Made by a program: the position numbers and the translations under genes | Notes under the pieces: model-generated | What the model was told of the DNA's origin: nothing | What the model saw: only the letters and a program-made list of their open reading frames with translations | Database searches by the model: none | Source of the DNA: Mycobacterium lentiflavum | Lineage (GTDB): Bacteria; Actinomycetota; Actinomycetes; Mycobacteriales; Mycobacteriaceae | Length of the DNA stretch: 64,000 bases | Direction: 5' to 3' | Assembly (NCBI RefSeq): GCF_022374895.2 | Contig: NZ_CP092423.2 | Coordinates: 5,270,001 to 5,334,000 of the forward strand | Part shown: in pieces, positions 16,216 through 24,735 of the stretch | How positions within the stretch are numbered: the stretch's first letter is position 1 | How the letters are laid out: every line of letters starts with the position of its first letter

Positions 16216-16530
16216 ATGAAGAAATTGCTTTCCGCAATGTCGCTGATGATTCCGCTCGGTGGAATGGGCGCGCTGCCTGGCACAATCGCCACGGCAAGCG
16301 CCGATGTGGTGACCTTCTTGCCCGACTGGCCGAACCATAGAAATCAGACGGAAGAAACGATATGCGCAGCCCTGGCACAGGGGTGGTCAAGACGTCAGAT
16401 CGTGAGCACCGCGGAAAAGGCCAATAACTACGACCTGACCGGGGTGGATAACGATGAAGCCGCCGAACGCGCCGACGCATACATCGATGCGGCTCGCTAT
16501 CAGGACTGTCCGACCCTCAACGCGAGCTGA
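16216..16530 (+). CDS. Secreted DUF732 protein
   Basis: The 104-residue protein has a signal peptide (MKKLLSAMSLMIPLGGMGAL, cleavage near ATASA-DV). A short DUF732 domain follows: TEETICAALAQGWSRRQIVS and AERADAYIDAARYQDCP, with two cysteines expected to pair. The ATG is placed at the lysine-rich signal start. An imperfect GTTAAC inverted repeat lies ~35 bp upstream. The function of this mycobacterial family is unknown. Confidence 0.8.
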   Translation: MKKLLSAMSLMIPLGGMGALPGTIATASADVVTFLPDWPNHRNQTEETICAALAQGWSRRQIVSTAEKANNYDLTGVDNDEAAERADAYIDAARYQDCPTLNAS

Positions 16531-16640
16531 CCTGTTGGCGAGTTCGGCGATCTGAGCACGAGCCCGGGCAGCAGCGCCGGGTTTACCCGCACGGCGCGTC
16601 GGGTAATTCATCATGCAACGAATCTGACTGGGTCGAGCCG

Positions 16641-17126
16641 ATGACCATCGGCGCCGCACCGCGGAAAGAAGGATTGATCGTGGGCGCCAAGCACCGACTA
16701 ACAGGACCGTGCAGGCGACGGTTTGTCACGTGTGGTGCTGCTCCCATCTCGATCTTGTGCGCAGTGAGCTTCGCCGCGCTTACGGTTGACACCGACAAGC
16801 CAACGGCACCTAGCCATGTGACGGCCGCGACAGCGCCCGCGTCAGTCCCGGTGAGTCAAGAGGGAGTCCTGATCGCGGTGTCGGCGGATTCGGTAACCGC
16901 GCGAAGCGCCAGCGGGTACACCCAGACCTATTTGCTCACGCCGGATACCACCGTGATCACCGGAAATGGCAGCAATTCCTACGCCGTCACTTCACATTTC
17001 ACGATCAATGATGCCGTGGACATCGTCGGGACCGTCCAGGGCGATAGGACACTCGCCACCAGCCTGGCTCATCGCAATGTCGGGCACGGTGATGGTCTCC
17101 CAATGGATGCCCCTGCCGGACAATAG
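16641..17126 (+). CDS. Exported beta-rich hypothetical protein
   Basis: The 161-residue protein has a basic N-terminus and a hydrophobic segment at ~33-48 (PISILCAVSFAALTV), which could be a signal anchor. The rest is beta-strand rich: EGVLIAVSADSVTARSASG, TYLLTPDTTVITGNGSN, DAVDIVGTVQGDRTLA. This resembles DUF5666-like OB barrels, a fold-level guess. The C-terminus is His/Gly-rich. Start choice is uncertain. Function unknown. Confidence 0.6.
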   Translation: MTIGAAPRKEGLIVGAKHRLTGPCRRRFVTCGAAPISILCAVSFAALTVDTDKPTAPSHVTAATAPASVPVSQEGVLIAVSADSVTARSASGYTQTYLLTPDTTVITGNGSNSYAVTSHFTINDAVDIVGTVQGDRTLATSLAHRNVGHGDGLPMDAPAGQ

Positions 17127-17157
17127 GTTAGCGACTCGTGAGCAAAGCATCACAGTC

Positions 17158-17183
17158 GGATTAATGCGTATTACCAAGGGGTA
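17158..17183 (+). promoter_or_regulatory. Possible SigF-type promoter
   Basis: GGATT at 17158-17162, a 16-base spacer and GGGTA at 17179-17183 match the mycobacterial SigF pattern GGTTT-N15-17-GGGTA with one mismatch. It lies 58 bp upstream of a response regulator that is followed by an RsbW-like HATPase, a plausible SigF-regulon context. Confidence 0.35.
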
Positions 17184-17240
17184 AACCACTTTTCAAGAAG
17201 CGCTCTTTGCGCGTCGCCCGCCCGAAAGGTGGATTCCCCG

Positions 17241-17681
17241 ATGACAGCGCCGTACCCGATAGACGTACTGCTCGTCGAAGACGACCCCGGTGATGAACTG
17301 ATCACGCGAGAAGCATTCGAGCACCACAAGATCGCCAACAAGCTCCATGTCGCCCGAGATGGCGCCGAAGGATTGGACTTCCTCTACCGCCGCGGCGAAT
17401 TCCGCGACGCGCCACGGCCCGATCTCATCTTGCTGGATCTCAATCTGCCGAAATTCGACGGTCGCCACATCTTGCAGACCGTCAAATCAGACCCCGACCT
17501 GCAGGACATCCCGGTCGTGGTGCTCACCACATCCTCGCTCCAAGAGGACATCTTGCGTAGCTACAACCTGCATGCCAATGCCTATGTCACCAAGCCCGTC
17601 GACCTCGACCGTTACATGGCCGCCATCCGAACGATCGACAACTTCTTCGTCCAGATCGTGCGGCTCCCTCCACGCCGCTGA
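17241..17681 (+). CDS. Single-domain response regulator (Rcp1-like)
   Basis: This 146-residue protein is a receiver only, with no output domain. The acidic pocket is VEDDP at ~12-16, the phosphoacceptor is Asp66 in LILLDLNLPKFDG, and Lys118 sits in AYVTKPVD. The DLNLPKxDG signature is that of Rcp1/phytochrome-associated regulators. It probably acts by protein contact. The ATG at 17241 has GGTGGA nine bases upstream; a GTG at 17229 is also possible. Its neighbour is an HATPase protein, suggesting a partner-switching or phosphorelay module. Confidence 0.88.
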   Translation: MTAPYPIDVLLVEDDPGDELITREAFEHHKIANKLHVARDGAEGLDFLYRRGEFRDAPRPDLILLDLNLPKFDGRHILQTVKSDPDLQDIPVVVLTTSSLQEDILRSYNLHANAYVTKPVDLDRYMAAIRTIDNFFVQIVRLPPRR

Positions 17682-17769
17682 CCTTGCGGTTTCTCGCGGG
17701 TCTCGGCGCGTCTATGGATCTGTGGCGCAAGCGATATGCGACCCTGGTTTTTTCCAGAATCGACGGGGT

Positions 17770-18225
17770 ATGCGATGGCTTATGAGCGTTGAGGTCTCCG
17801 CAGTTTCCGCCGTACCGGCGCAGTTGAGTTGCACGGGTGCGGCCGACGCCGCGACCGCGGGCGCGTTACGCCGTACGCTGCAAAGTTGGCTCCGGGAGCT
17901 TCCGCAGGCATCAGCACAGGTCAGCGGGGACGTTGTTCTCGGCGTCAACGAAGCCCTCGCCAATTGCGTCGAACACGCCTACCACGCTCAGGACGCCGTC
18001 GGCACCATGCGACTTCAGGCGGGATATGACCCTGCGGCACAGACGATCCGGGTATGCGTCAGCGATCGTGGCCGCTGGTACCGACGCTCGCCGCGCCAAC
18101 CCCACGACCCTCGCGCTTCTCGCGGCATCATGTTGATGCACGCGTTGGCAGACCACTGCACCATCAGCACTGACCCCGATGGCACCACCGTGTGTCTGGA
18201 TTATTCTGCGGCCCAAAGACATTGA
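17770..18225 (+). CDS. RsbW/SpoIIAB-like ATP-binding regulator
   Basis: The 151-residue protein is an HATPase_c domain of the anti-sigma serine kinase type. The N box is VLGVNEALANCVEHAYHA, G1 is VCVSDRGRWYR, and G2 is ASRGIMLMHALADHC. Such proteins phosphorylate STAS anti-anti-sigma factors or sequester SigF/SigB-like factors. No STAS gene is adjacent. Start could be ATG 17770 or 17782; neither has a strong ribosome site. It follows the response regulator by 88 bp on the same strand. Confidence 0.82.
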   Translation: MRWLMSVEVSAVSAVPAQLSCTGAADAATAGALRRTLQSWLRELPQASAQVSGDVVLGVNEALANCVEHAYHAQDAVGTMRLQAGYDPAAQTIRVCVSDRGRWYRRSPRQPHDPRASRGIMLMHALADHCTISTDPDGTTVCLDYSAAQRH

Positions 18226-18334
18226 TTTAGCATCCGTAAGGGCTTTTAGCTCCCAACCGATTTGCTCGTTTCGCACGGCCGCTTCGTCCGGTCGCGCCAT
18301 AAGGCCCCCGCGTGTGGGTGGTCAGCGGTGCTAG

Positions 18335-19975
18335 TCAGTAGACATCGCGCAGGTAGCGATGGTTCTTCACGAGGTCGTTCACGTAAGAGTGTGCGGCGCT
18401 GTCGTCCATCCCGCCGCAGCTTCCCACAATTCTACGTAGTGCCTGGTCGACGTCCTTGGCCATTCGCTCGGCGTCGCCGCACACATAGATATACGCACCG
18501 TCGCGCAACCAGCGGAAGATGTCCGCTGCATTCTCCCACATACGATGCTGGACATACTGTTTCGGTTCGCCGGCCGCTCCATCGCGGGAGAAGGCCAAGT
18601 CGAGTCGGGTCAGCGTGCCCGACCGGATGAAGGCAGCCAGCTCGTCGTCGTAGAGGAAGTCGCAGTGACGCCGCCGGTCTCCGAAGAACAGCCATGATCG
18701 CCCGGGCGCGCCGACAGCCTGTCGCTCTTGCAGGAAACCGCGGAACGGCGCGATGCCGGTGCCCGGGCCGATCATGATGATGGGCACGTCGCCCGCTGGC
18801 AAACGGAAGGCGTGGTTTGGTCGCAGGTGCACGCGTACAGTGTCAGCGCGGTCCGCCAGGAACGTCGAGGCGACGCCGCCGTGCCGGCGATCGCCGACCG
18901 TGTAGCGAACCGTCGCCACTGTGAGGTGCACGTGGTCGGGGTGTACCAGCGGGCTCGACGCGATCGAATAGTCGCGCGACTGAAGTGGACGCAGCGTGTC
19001 GACGACGTCGTCGACAGTCAGCCCGCCCAGCCGGATCAGGTCGAGTACGTCCTTGCCGTACCACCACGAGCCCTGCCCCGCAACGGCTTCGGTACCCAGC
19101 TCGCTCGCGGCGGCGGCGTCGCGAGTGCGGGCGGCGACCAGCGTCTGCAGCGCTCGCGACGGCGTCCGTATCTCGAGGTGCTCGGTGAGCAGCTCGCCGA
19201 GCCGCTCGTCGTAGCCGATGACGGCGTGGCCGGCGCCCACGCCCAACTCGCTCAGGATCGCCTCAACAAGGGTCGGATCATTGCTGGCCTGAACTGCAAT
19301 GGAATCGCCTGCGTGGTAAGCAAATCCGGAGCCGGAGAGGTCGATCTCGTAATGCCGGACCTCTTTGTCGGACTCGGCAGTGGTGAGCAGTCGGTTGACC
19401 ACGACGCGAGCATCGAACAGCGGATGGCTGCGATCGCGCCGTGATTGTTCAACGCTGTCGGACGGGCGAGGCTCCCGCGTGCCGACGGCAACCGCGGGCG
19501 CGGGATCGGTGCGACCGACCAGCAGCAGCTTGACGAGATCGTTCGTCCACGCCTCAGCCTCCTGCAGATAGCCGCCGTCGACGTCGACGCGGTCCATCAG
19601 ACGGATTCCGCCCAGGGCTTCCAGTCGCTCATCGAGGAGCCGCCCGGCGTTGCAGAACTGCTCATATCCGGTGTCACCGAGGGCAAGTACCGCGAACCGC
19701 AAATGCTCCAGCCGCCCGGCGCCCTCGGTGCCGATCGCCTCCCAGAACAAGGAGGCGTTGTCCGGAAACTCGCCCTCGCCCCACGTCGAGCACACGACGA
19801 CGAAGTGCGTCGCCGATTGCAGGTCGGCCGGCTCGACCTGGTTCAATTCGACTGCGCTGACGCTGAGGCCGAGGGACTCCTCGACCGCTTCGGCGAACGT
19901 CATGGCGGCGTCTTCGGCATTGCCCATGTCACTGCCGTAGCCGACAACGAGCGAGAACTCTGGTTGAGAAGGCAT
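18335..19975 (-). CDS. Diflavin reductase (CysJ / P450-reductase-like)
   Basis: The 546-residue protein fuses a flavodoxin (YGSDMGNAEDAAM; VCSTWGEGEFPDNASLFWE; LALGDTGYEQFCNAG) to a ferredoxin-NADP reductase module. The FAD motif is RDYSIASSP with GVASTFLAD, and the NADPH motifs are IGPGTGIAPFRGFLQERQ, FFGDRRRHCDFLY and YVCGDAERMAKDV. It ends in Tyr, which stacks on FAD in this family. It should move electrons from NADPH through FAD and FMN. It resembles the CysJ flavoprotein, but no CysI-like gene is nearby. An IdeR-like box 53 bp upstream suggests iron control, so iron reduction is a plausible role. Confidence 0.87.
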   Translation of the reverse strand: MPSQPEFSLVVGYGSDMGNAEDAAMTFAEAVEESLGLSVSAVELNQVEPADLQSATHFVVVCSTWGEGEFPDNASLFWEAIGTEGAGRLEHLRFAVLALGDTGYEQFCNAGRLLDERLEALGGIRLMDRVDVDGGYLQEAEAWTNDLVKLLLVGRTDPAPAVAVGTREPRPSDSVEQSRRDRSHPLFDARVVVNRLLTTAESDKEVRHYEIDLSGSGFAYHAGDSIAVQASNDPTLVEAILSELGVGAGHAVIGYDERLGELLTEHLEIRTPSRALQTLVAARTRDAAAASELGTEAVAGQGSWWYGKDVLDLIRLGGLTVDDVVDTLRPLQSRDYSIASSPLVHPDHVHLTVATVRYTVGDRRHGGVASTFLADRADTVRVHLRPNHAFRLPAGDVPIIMIGPGTGIAPFRGFLQERQAVGAPGRSWLFFGDRRRHCDFLYDDELAAFIRSGTLTRLDLAFSRDGAAGEPKQYVQHRMWENAADIFRWLRDGAYIYVCGDAERMAKDVDQALRRIVGSCGGMDDSAAHSYVNDLVKNHRYLRDVY

Positions 19976-20027
19976 GAATCGCTCCCACTGTCGTCGCGGT
20001 CGGCGAGCGCGAAACGGCGCGTCTCTA

Positions 20028-20046
20028 TTAGCTTAGGCTTACCTTA
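20028..20046 (-). promoter_or_regulatory. IdeR-like iron box upstream of the diflavin reductase
   Basis: TTAGCTTAGGCTTACCTTA matches the 19-bp IdeR/DtxR consensus TTAGGTTAGGCTAACCTAA at 16 positions, including the central TTAGGCT core. It ends 53 bp before the reductase ATG at 19975, in the promoter window. IdeR with Fe2+ represses iron-acquisition genes. Confidence 0.7.
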
Positions 20047-20108
20047 TTTTGCTGCTACCAGAAGCGCAACCACCTGACCGCGACGCTCGCGGATCGGGGA
20101 CGGCAGGA

Positions 20109-20879
20109 CTAGCTCTTGTCGCGCTTGCGGGAGAGGAACGCCCGCATGTGCTGCTGCGGCTCCCCGGTCAGGAAGGCCAGACCGAACTGCTCGATGCTGT
20201 CTTCGATCGCCCCGTGCAAGCTCATCTCGAACCATTTGTTGAGCAGTCGCTTTTGCTGACGGACCGCGGATGTGCCGAACCCGCTGAGTTTCGTGGTGAG
20301 TTCGGCGATGCGGTGGTCGAGCTCGTCGGCGGCGACCACCTCGTGGACGAGTCCCCACCCGAGCGCCGTCGCGGCGTCGATCGTCTCGCCGATCAGCAAC
20401 AACCAGCCCGCATGCGAGGCCCCGATCAGCACGGGCAGCAAGGCCGAATGGATGACGGAGGGGATGCCGACGGCCACTTCCGGCATGCCGAATTTGGCCC
20501 CCGGCTCCGCGATCCGCAGGTCGCAGCAGATCGCGACTTCCAGGCCGCCGCCGAGACACCAACCCGCGAGTCGGGCGATGACCGGCACCGGGCATTCGCG
20601 AATCGCCTCGCACAAGCCCGCGAGCCGACGGATGAAAATCTCGCCGGTGGACCGATCCAGCTCAACCATCTCGTTGATGTCGGCGCCACCGATAAACGCC
20701 TGCTCGCCCGCCCCGCGCAGCACCACGACCCTGACGTCGCTGTCGTGGCTGATCTCGCGGAACGCCTCGGCCAGTTCGTCGATGGCTCCGCTGCCCAGGA
20801 TATTGAGCGGCTTGGAGTTGATCAGCTCAAGGGTGACCAGGCCGCCATCGCGGCCCTGCCTGACGAATCGTCGCTCCAA
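20109..20879 (-). CDS. Enoyl-CoA hydratase/isomerase
   Basis: The 256-residue crotonase-fold protein has oxyanion-hole segments GAGEQAFIGGADINEM and GWCLGGGLEVAICCDLRIAE, plus KFGMPEVAVGIPSVIHSALL. The position that carries catalytic Glu in many hydratases reads MPEVAVGIPSV, so hydratase activity is plausible. The only start near the N-terminus is TTG 20879 (no ATG or GTG upstream within the frame), giving ERRFVRQGRDGGLVTLEL. The acyl substrate is unknown. It precedes the diflavin reductase on the same strand but is separated by the iron box. Confidence 0.85.
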   Translation of the reverse strand: MERRFVRQGRDGGLVTLELINSKPLNILGSGAIDELAEAFREISHDSDVRVVVLRGAGEQAFIGGADINEMVELDRSTGEIFIRRLAGLCEAIRECPVPVIARLAGWCLGGGLEVAICCDLRIAEPGAKFGMPEVAVGIPSVIHSALLPVLIGASHAGWLLLIGETIDAATALGWGLVHEVVAADELDHRIAELTTKLSGFGTSAVRQQKRLLNKWFEMSLHGAIEDSIEQFGLAFLTGEPQQHMRAFLSRKRDKS

Positions 20880-20898
20880 TTACGGGTTTTCGGTGTGC

Positions 20899-21834
20899 TT
20901 AGTAAAGCGGGACCCACACACCGAAGAACCAGTAACCCCAACCGCCGAACTGCCAGTTGAAGACCGGCACGACGGTAAAGGTGTTGTAGGCGAACGGCGA
21001 GAAGTTGCTGCGCGCATACACCACATCGCGCGGCGGCCCGACCCATGGGCGGTTCCAGCCACCCGGAGGCGGCGGGCCGTCCCAGCCACCCGGAGGCGGC
21101 GGGCCGTACCAATGTGGCGGCGGGTGACCCGGCGGCGGGCCGTCGTTCCAACCCCAGCCCCGCGGCGGCGGTGGCGGCGGAGCCCCGTGGCCGACAATGC
21201 TGAAGCCGACCGATGAGTCCATCGGTCCGCCGATCTCGGCGGTGGCCGTTAGGTAGGTGCCGCGCGGCTGGTACGGCTCGTGCGGCGGTTGGGTGCTGGG
21301 CGCCACCACGGTCCGAGTGGGCTGCTGTCCGGACGGCGAGGTGGTTTGGCTGCCCGCCGGCGTCGTGGTTTGTGCGCTCGGCGCCGTAGTGGTCTGTTCG
21401 GCGGGAGTCGTGGTTTGGCTGGTCGGCGGGGTCGTGGTCTGTTGCGCCGGCGTGGTCGTTTGGCTGGCCGGCGGGCTCGTGGTCTGCGTGGCCGGTGCGG
21501 TCGTGCTCGCGGTGGTTTGCGGCGCGGTGGTTTGCGGACTCGGCTGCTCCGTGGTCTGCGGCGCGGCCGTGGTCTGTGGCGCAGCGGTGGTCTGCGGGGC
21601 GGCCGTTGTCGCGGGCGCGGCAGTGGTCGCCGGCGCCGCGGTGGTGGCCGGCGGGGCGGTGGTTTCCGGCGCCTGCGGGCTACGCGGTCCGCCGGGGCCG
21701 GCGGGCCCACCGTGGCAGCTGCCATTCGGGCACGGCGGTGGGTCGAGCGGGAAGGCACTCGCGAACCCCGGGTTCAATGCGGAGATGCTGAGTCCCGCCG
21801 CGAGCGCCACCGCGCTGACACGCTTTTTCGACAT
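20899..21834 (-). CDS. Thr/Pro-rich exported repeat protein
   Basis: The 311-residue protein has a signal peptide (SKKRVSAVALAAGLSISALN, cleavage near FASA-FP). A low-complexity region at ~55-165 is built from TTAAPA, TTAAPQ and QTTTP units, an ideal substrate for mycobacterial O-mannosylation. It is followed by TYLTATAEIGGPMDSSVGFS, Pro/Gly/Trp repeats (two near-copies of PPPGGWDG-type units) and an aromatic C-terminus (NWQFGGWGYWFFGVWVPLY). It is probably cell-wall associated or secreted. I recognise no enzymatic domain. The repeats are expansion-prone at DNA level. Confidence 0.8.
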   Translation of the reverse strand: MSKKRVSAVALAAGLSISALNPGFASAFPLDPPPCPNGSCHGGPAGPGGPRSPQAPETTAPPATTAAPATTAAPATTAAPQTTAAPQTTAAPQTTEQPSPQTTAPQTTASTTAPATQTTSPPASQTTTPAQQTTTPPTSQTTTPAEQTTTAPSAQTTTPAGSQTTSPSGQQPTRTVVAPSTQPPHEPYQPRGTYLTATAEIGGPMDSSVGFSIVGHGAPPPPPPRGWGWNDGPPPGHPPPHWYGPPPPGGWDGPPPPGGWNRPWVGPPRDVVYARSNFSPFAYNTFTVVPVFNWQFGGWGYWFFGVWVPLY

Positions 21835-21885
21835 AGCTGCGTCCCCTCTGGGGCTTCGGCCCCGACGATGTCTCGTTGGCCCGCG

Positions 21886-22350
21886 CTACGGGCAGGTCAC
21901 GTCCATCTCAAAAGGCTTGGTTACCGTCTGCGGCTGTTCCGGATTGGTCATATCCGTACCGGTTGCCGTGCCCTTGATCGCGTAGTACTTGCCGTCCACC
22001 GCCGCCCCGGCATTGCTGGCCTGGTTCGGCGCGGCATCGGAGTAGCCGAACGCGATCCCATTGACGTTGCCCAACCCGACCGCATGGACGATGGGCGGGT
22101 TGGCGTTGCTGATGACCGCGCCCACGCCCGCTGAGGCATCACCGATGCCGATGTTGATGTTGTCGCCGGCCGGCGTGCAGGTGACCTGGCCAGAGACGTT
22201 CTGCTTCTGGCCGTCCACGATGACCTGGGGGCCGGCCGGTGCTGCTGCCGTGCTCGGTGCGCCGGTGTTGGACTTGTTGCTCGAACAGCCGACACAACTT
22301 GCGACCACCATGGCCACGCCGGCCGCGCCGATCACGATCTCACGTTTCAC
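21886..22350 (-). CDS. LpqH-family (19-kDa antigen-like) lipoprotein
   Basis: This 154-residue lipoprotein precursor has a signal peptide with lipobox CVGC followed by SSNKSNTG, just as in the 19-kDa antigen LpqH. The mature domain contains VIVDGQKQNVSGQVTC, INIGIGDASAG, VHAVGLGNVNGIAFGY, and YYAIKGTATGTDMTNP before VTKPFEMDVTC; the two Cys form the expected disulphide. The GTG at 22350 has GGGGAG upstream. LpqH is an acylated, glycosylated TLR2 agonist on the cell surface. It may be a paralogue of the main lpqH, so no symbol is given. Confidence 0.87.
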   Translation of the reverse strand: MKREIVIGAAGVAMVVASCVGCSSNKSNTGAPSTAAAPAGPQVIVDGQKQNVSGQVTCTPAGDNINIGIGDASAGVGAVISNANPPIVHAVGLGNVNGIAFGYSDAAPNQASNAGAAVDGKYYAIKGTATGTDMTNPEQPQTVTKPFEMDVTCP

Positions 22351-22411
22351 CGACCACTCCCCCTGTGTTGCTGGTGCCGCCAACTTCACGTTGCCTCTGT
22401 CAATACGTAAA

Positions 22412-22434
22412 GACCCCGCCGGGCGGCGCGGGTC
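22412..22434 (-). terminator. GC-rich hairpin downstream of the serine protease
   Basis: GACCC...GGGTC with inner GCC/GGC pairing forms a stem between the protease stop (22496) and the lipoprotein start (22350). There is no U tract, as is common for mycobacterial terminators. Low confidence. Confidence 0.3.
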
Positions 22435-22495
22435 CGTACTCAAGATGCCGCAGCGGCTAGTACCCAATACCGAGCGCGCCGAAACCCGATACCCG

Positions 22496-23140
22496 TCAGG
22501 GCAGAATGCGGATTCCCCACTTGCCCAACAACGGGTGCACAAGGGTGAAGTAGGTGGTGTTGTCGTCCCCCTCCGGCGAGGACATCAAGATACCCACCGC
22601 ACTTACGGTCCCGTCGTCGTTCTTCACGTAGCCGGGACTGCCGCTGTCGCCACCTAGGCTGTACACGCCGGCCTCGAGGACATCGCCGTTGATCGCGGTG
22701 ATGTTTCCGCAGGTCTCGCCGGTGACTGCACCCAACTTGCAGAACGGTGTACCTACCTTAAGTTCGTTGCTGCTCAACACATCTCGGATAGTTAGTCCAC
22801 CGACACCACCGGTTGGCACGCCCACAGCGGGGTTGAGGCGGATGATGGCGGCGTCGCGCTTGTCGCCCTCTTTCTCGCTGACGGTGATCGCCCCCAGCGG
22901 GATGCTCGGGCCATAGGTCCATACCGAACCGTCGTGCGCGTCGCAGTGGCCGCTGGTCAGCAAGTAATAGCTGCCGTCATTGCCTTGCGCGGCGAAACCC
23001 GCTGTGCACTTGCTGCTTTCGTCCTCAAGCTGCACACCCGGCATCGGCGGCTCCTCTGCCGCAGCCTTATTCGCGAACACCGTCGCCGCCATCATCATGG
23101 CAGCGAACAAACCCAACCCCCGCAACCGCGCTATAGCCAC
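22496..23140 (-). CDS. Secreted chymotrypsin-fold serine protease
   Basis: The 214-residue protein has a signal peptide (LRGLGLFAAMMMAATVFANK, cleavage near AAAEE). The catalytic triad is visible as His in YYLLTSGHCDAHD, Asp in GDKRDAAIIRLNP, and Ser in GGDSGSPGYVK. Cysteines are placed for two disulphides (KCTAGF/SGHC and FCKLG/ETCGN). This is an S1 family peptidase of the actinobacterial type without a visible propeptide. The GTG start has AGAGGAGAG upstream. The target is unknown. Confidence 0.87.
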   Translation of the reverse strand: MAIARLRGLGLFAAMMMAATVFANKAAAEEPPMPGVQLEDESSKCTAGFAAQGNDGSYYLLTSGHCDAHDGSVWTYGPSIPLGAITVSEKEGDKRDAAIIRLNPAVGVPTGGVGGLTIRDVLSSNELKVGTPFCKLGAVTGETCGNITAINGDVLEAGVYSLGGDSGSPGYVKNDDGTVSAVGILMSSPEGDDNTTYFTLVHPLLGKWGIRILP

Positions 23141-23376
23141 GCCGCTCTCCTCTTGTCGGGCCAGGATGCTACCAGCCGACTGCGACTTGTAGCTGCTCAG
23201 AGGGGCGGCGGCGCACCGTTACGGGTGCGCGCCGGACCGAGTCGCCGACGGGGGTCCGTCATGAGAAGGGTCGCTGTGGTCGTGCGTGGCGCCCTTGATC
23301 CCCGTGAGCAGCGCGAGGACTTCCTCGCCGATCAGGTTCGTCGAGTCGGCGATCCGCGACGCAGACGGCGGTGACG

Positions 23377-24252
23377 TTATCCGGCGTCGACGTGGCGGGA
23401 CAGGAAATCCAGAACAGCTCCGGCGAAAACGTCGTTGCGATCGCCGGCGACCATGTGCCCAGCACCGTGCACATCGGTGAACTCGACGTCGGGAAAGCGT
23501 GCGAGAAATTCGTCGGCGCGCTCCTGGCTGACCAGATCGCTCACTTGGCCACGAACCAGCAGCATGGGCACACCGCTGCGCAGGATCGCCTCAACGGCGG
23601 TGTGCATGCGATCGGCGTCGGTGACCTCGAATGGCGGGAAAGCCGCAGTGCCACTAATGAATTGGGGATCCCAATGCCAATACCAACGATCCCCGCGGCG
23701 GCGCAGGTTGGTGGTCAGGCCTTCGAGATCGGTGGGCCGGGGTCGATGCGGGTTGTATTCGGCGATCGCGTCGGCAACTTCTTCAAGAGAGGCGAATCCG
23801 GATTCCACCCGGTCGGCCATGAAGTTGTGAATGCGATTCGCCCCCGATTGCTCCATGTTGGGCACGATGTCGACGAGAACGACGGCGCTGGCGATCCCGG
23901 GCGAGATCTCCCCGGCCAGCAGCATCGAGGTGAATCCGCCCAGCGAGGCGCCCACCAGAACCGGTTTCGGGGGCAGGCCCCGCAACACCTCTTGGACATC
24001 GGCGGCAAAGCTGACGACGCGATAGTCGCCTTCGCTGGACCAGTCCGACTCGCCATGACCTCGCAAATCGATCGTGACAGCCTGCCAGCCGCGCTTGGCG
24101 ACCGCGGCGGCCGCGCGGCCCCACGAGCGCCGGGTCTGCCCTCCGCCGTGCAAGAACACCACGGCCCGCGAAAGCGGGTCGCCCTGGCGATCGGCGACGA
24201 TGCGGACGCCGCCGATCCCTGAGGTGGAGAACTGTTCGGGAGCCGTCGTCAT
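23377..24252 (-). CDS. Alpha/beta hydrolase
   Basis: The 291-residue protein has the oxyanion motif VVFLHGGGQTRRSW, the DLRGHGES signature, the nucleophile elbow VGASLGGFTS with Ser, an acid in LVRGQVSDLV, and His in GAGHMVAGDRND. It is an intracellular esterase or related hydrolase; the cap-domain sequence does not reveal the substrate. ATG 24252 is preferred to the adjacent in-frame TTG. It lies 24 bp downstream of a 56-aa gene on the same strand and is probably cotranscribed with it. Confidence 0.88.
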   Translation of the reverse strand: MTTAPEQFSTSGIGGVRIVADRQGDPLSRAVVFLHGGGQTRRSWGRAAAAVAKRGWQAVTIDLRGHGESDWSSEGDYRVVSFAADVQEVLRGLPPKPVLVGASLGGFTSMLLAGEISPGIASAVVLVDIVPNMEQSGANRIHNFMADRVESGFASLEEVADAIAEYNPHRPRPTDLEGLTTNLRRRGDRWYWHWDPQFISGTAAFPPFEVTDADRMHTAVEAILRSGVPMLLVRGQVSDLVSQERADEFLARFPDVEFTDVHGAGHMVAGDRNDVFAGAVLDFLSRHVDAG

Positions 24253-24276
24253 CAAGAGATCGTAAGACGACCCCGA

Positions 24277-24447
24277 TCAGTCGTTGGCACTTGGGGAATC
24301 CTGTTCGCCGCGAAAGAACTTTGCGACCCGCTGTGTGATCCGCCGCAGCGGACCTCTCGCCCGCCGTGCTTCCGTGATCCGATCGTGCGTTTGCTTGCCT
24401 TCCCGGGCGTAATCGGTGACCGATTCGTCGCCTTCTTCAGCGCGCAT
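24277..24447 (-). CDS. Small basic/charged protein, 56 aa
   Basis: A 56-codon frame starts at ATG 24447 with GGAGGAC ideally placed upstream. It encodes MRAEEGDESVTDYAREGKQT followed by HDRITEARRARGPLRRITQR and VAKFFRGEQD. The strong ribosome site, charge-rich composition and position directly before the hydrolase make it a real gene. An acidic front half and a basic amphipathic back half suggest a nucleic-acid or protein partner. I recognise no family. Confidence 0.72.
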   Translation of the reverse strand: MRAEEGDESVTDYAREGKQTHDRITEARRARGPLRRITQRVAKFFRGEQDSPSAND

Positions 24448-24735
24448 GTGTGTCCTCCGTTTGTTTATCCGGCCCGCGCCTTGAGTCGCCTGACGCCGGA
24501 CCTGCCGGAACCCGCGGATCCGACATGTTCGCTAGCCGAGCGGGTTCACTGTTGCCTACCCACCCGGCCGGTTTCTCAAAACGGGGTTCGGTCATGCGTG
24601 GTCGGCAATTTCACATATGTTGCAAGCCAAGTGTTTACCCGCATGTCAGGGTTTGCCGGCCGACCATCGGCGGCGAGAAGGCAGCGATGGCATCGCGCGA
24701 ATCGTGCCGCCGCTCTTCGGAGTTCGGCTTTCGTC

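Noticed and set aside
21490..21700. CRISPR-like short repeats
   Set aside because: The periodicity is coding repeats (TTAAPA/TTAAPQ codons) within the Thr/Pro-rich protein, with no spacers.
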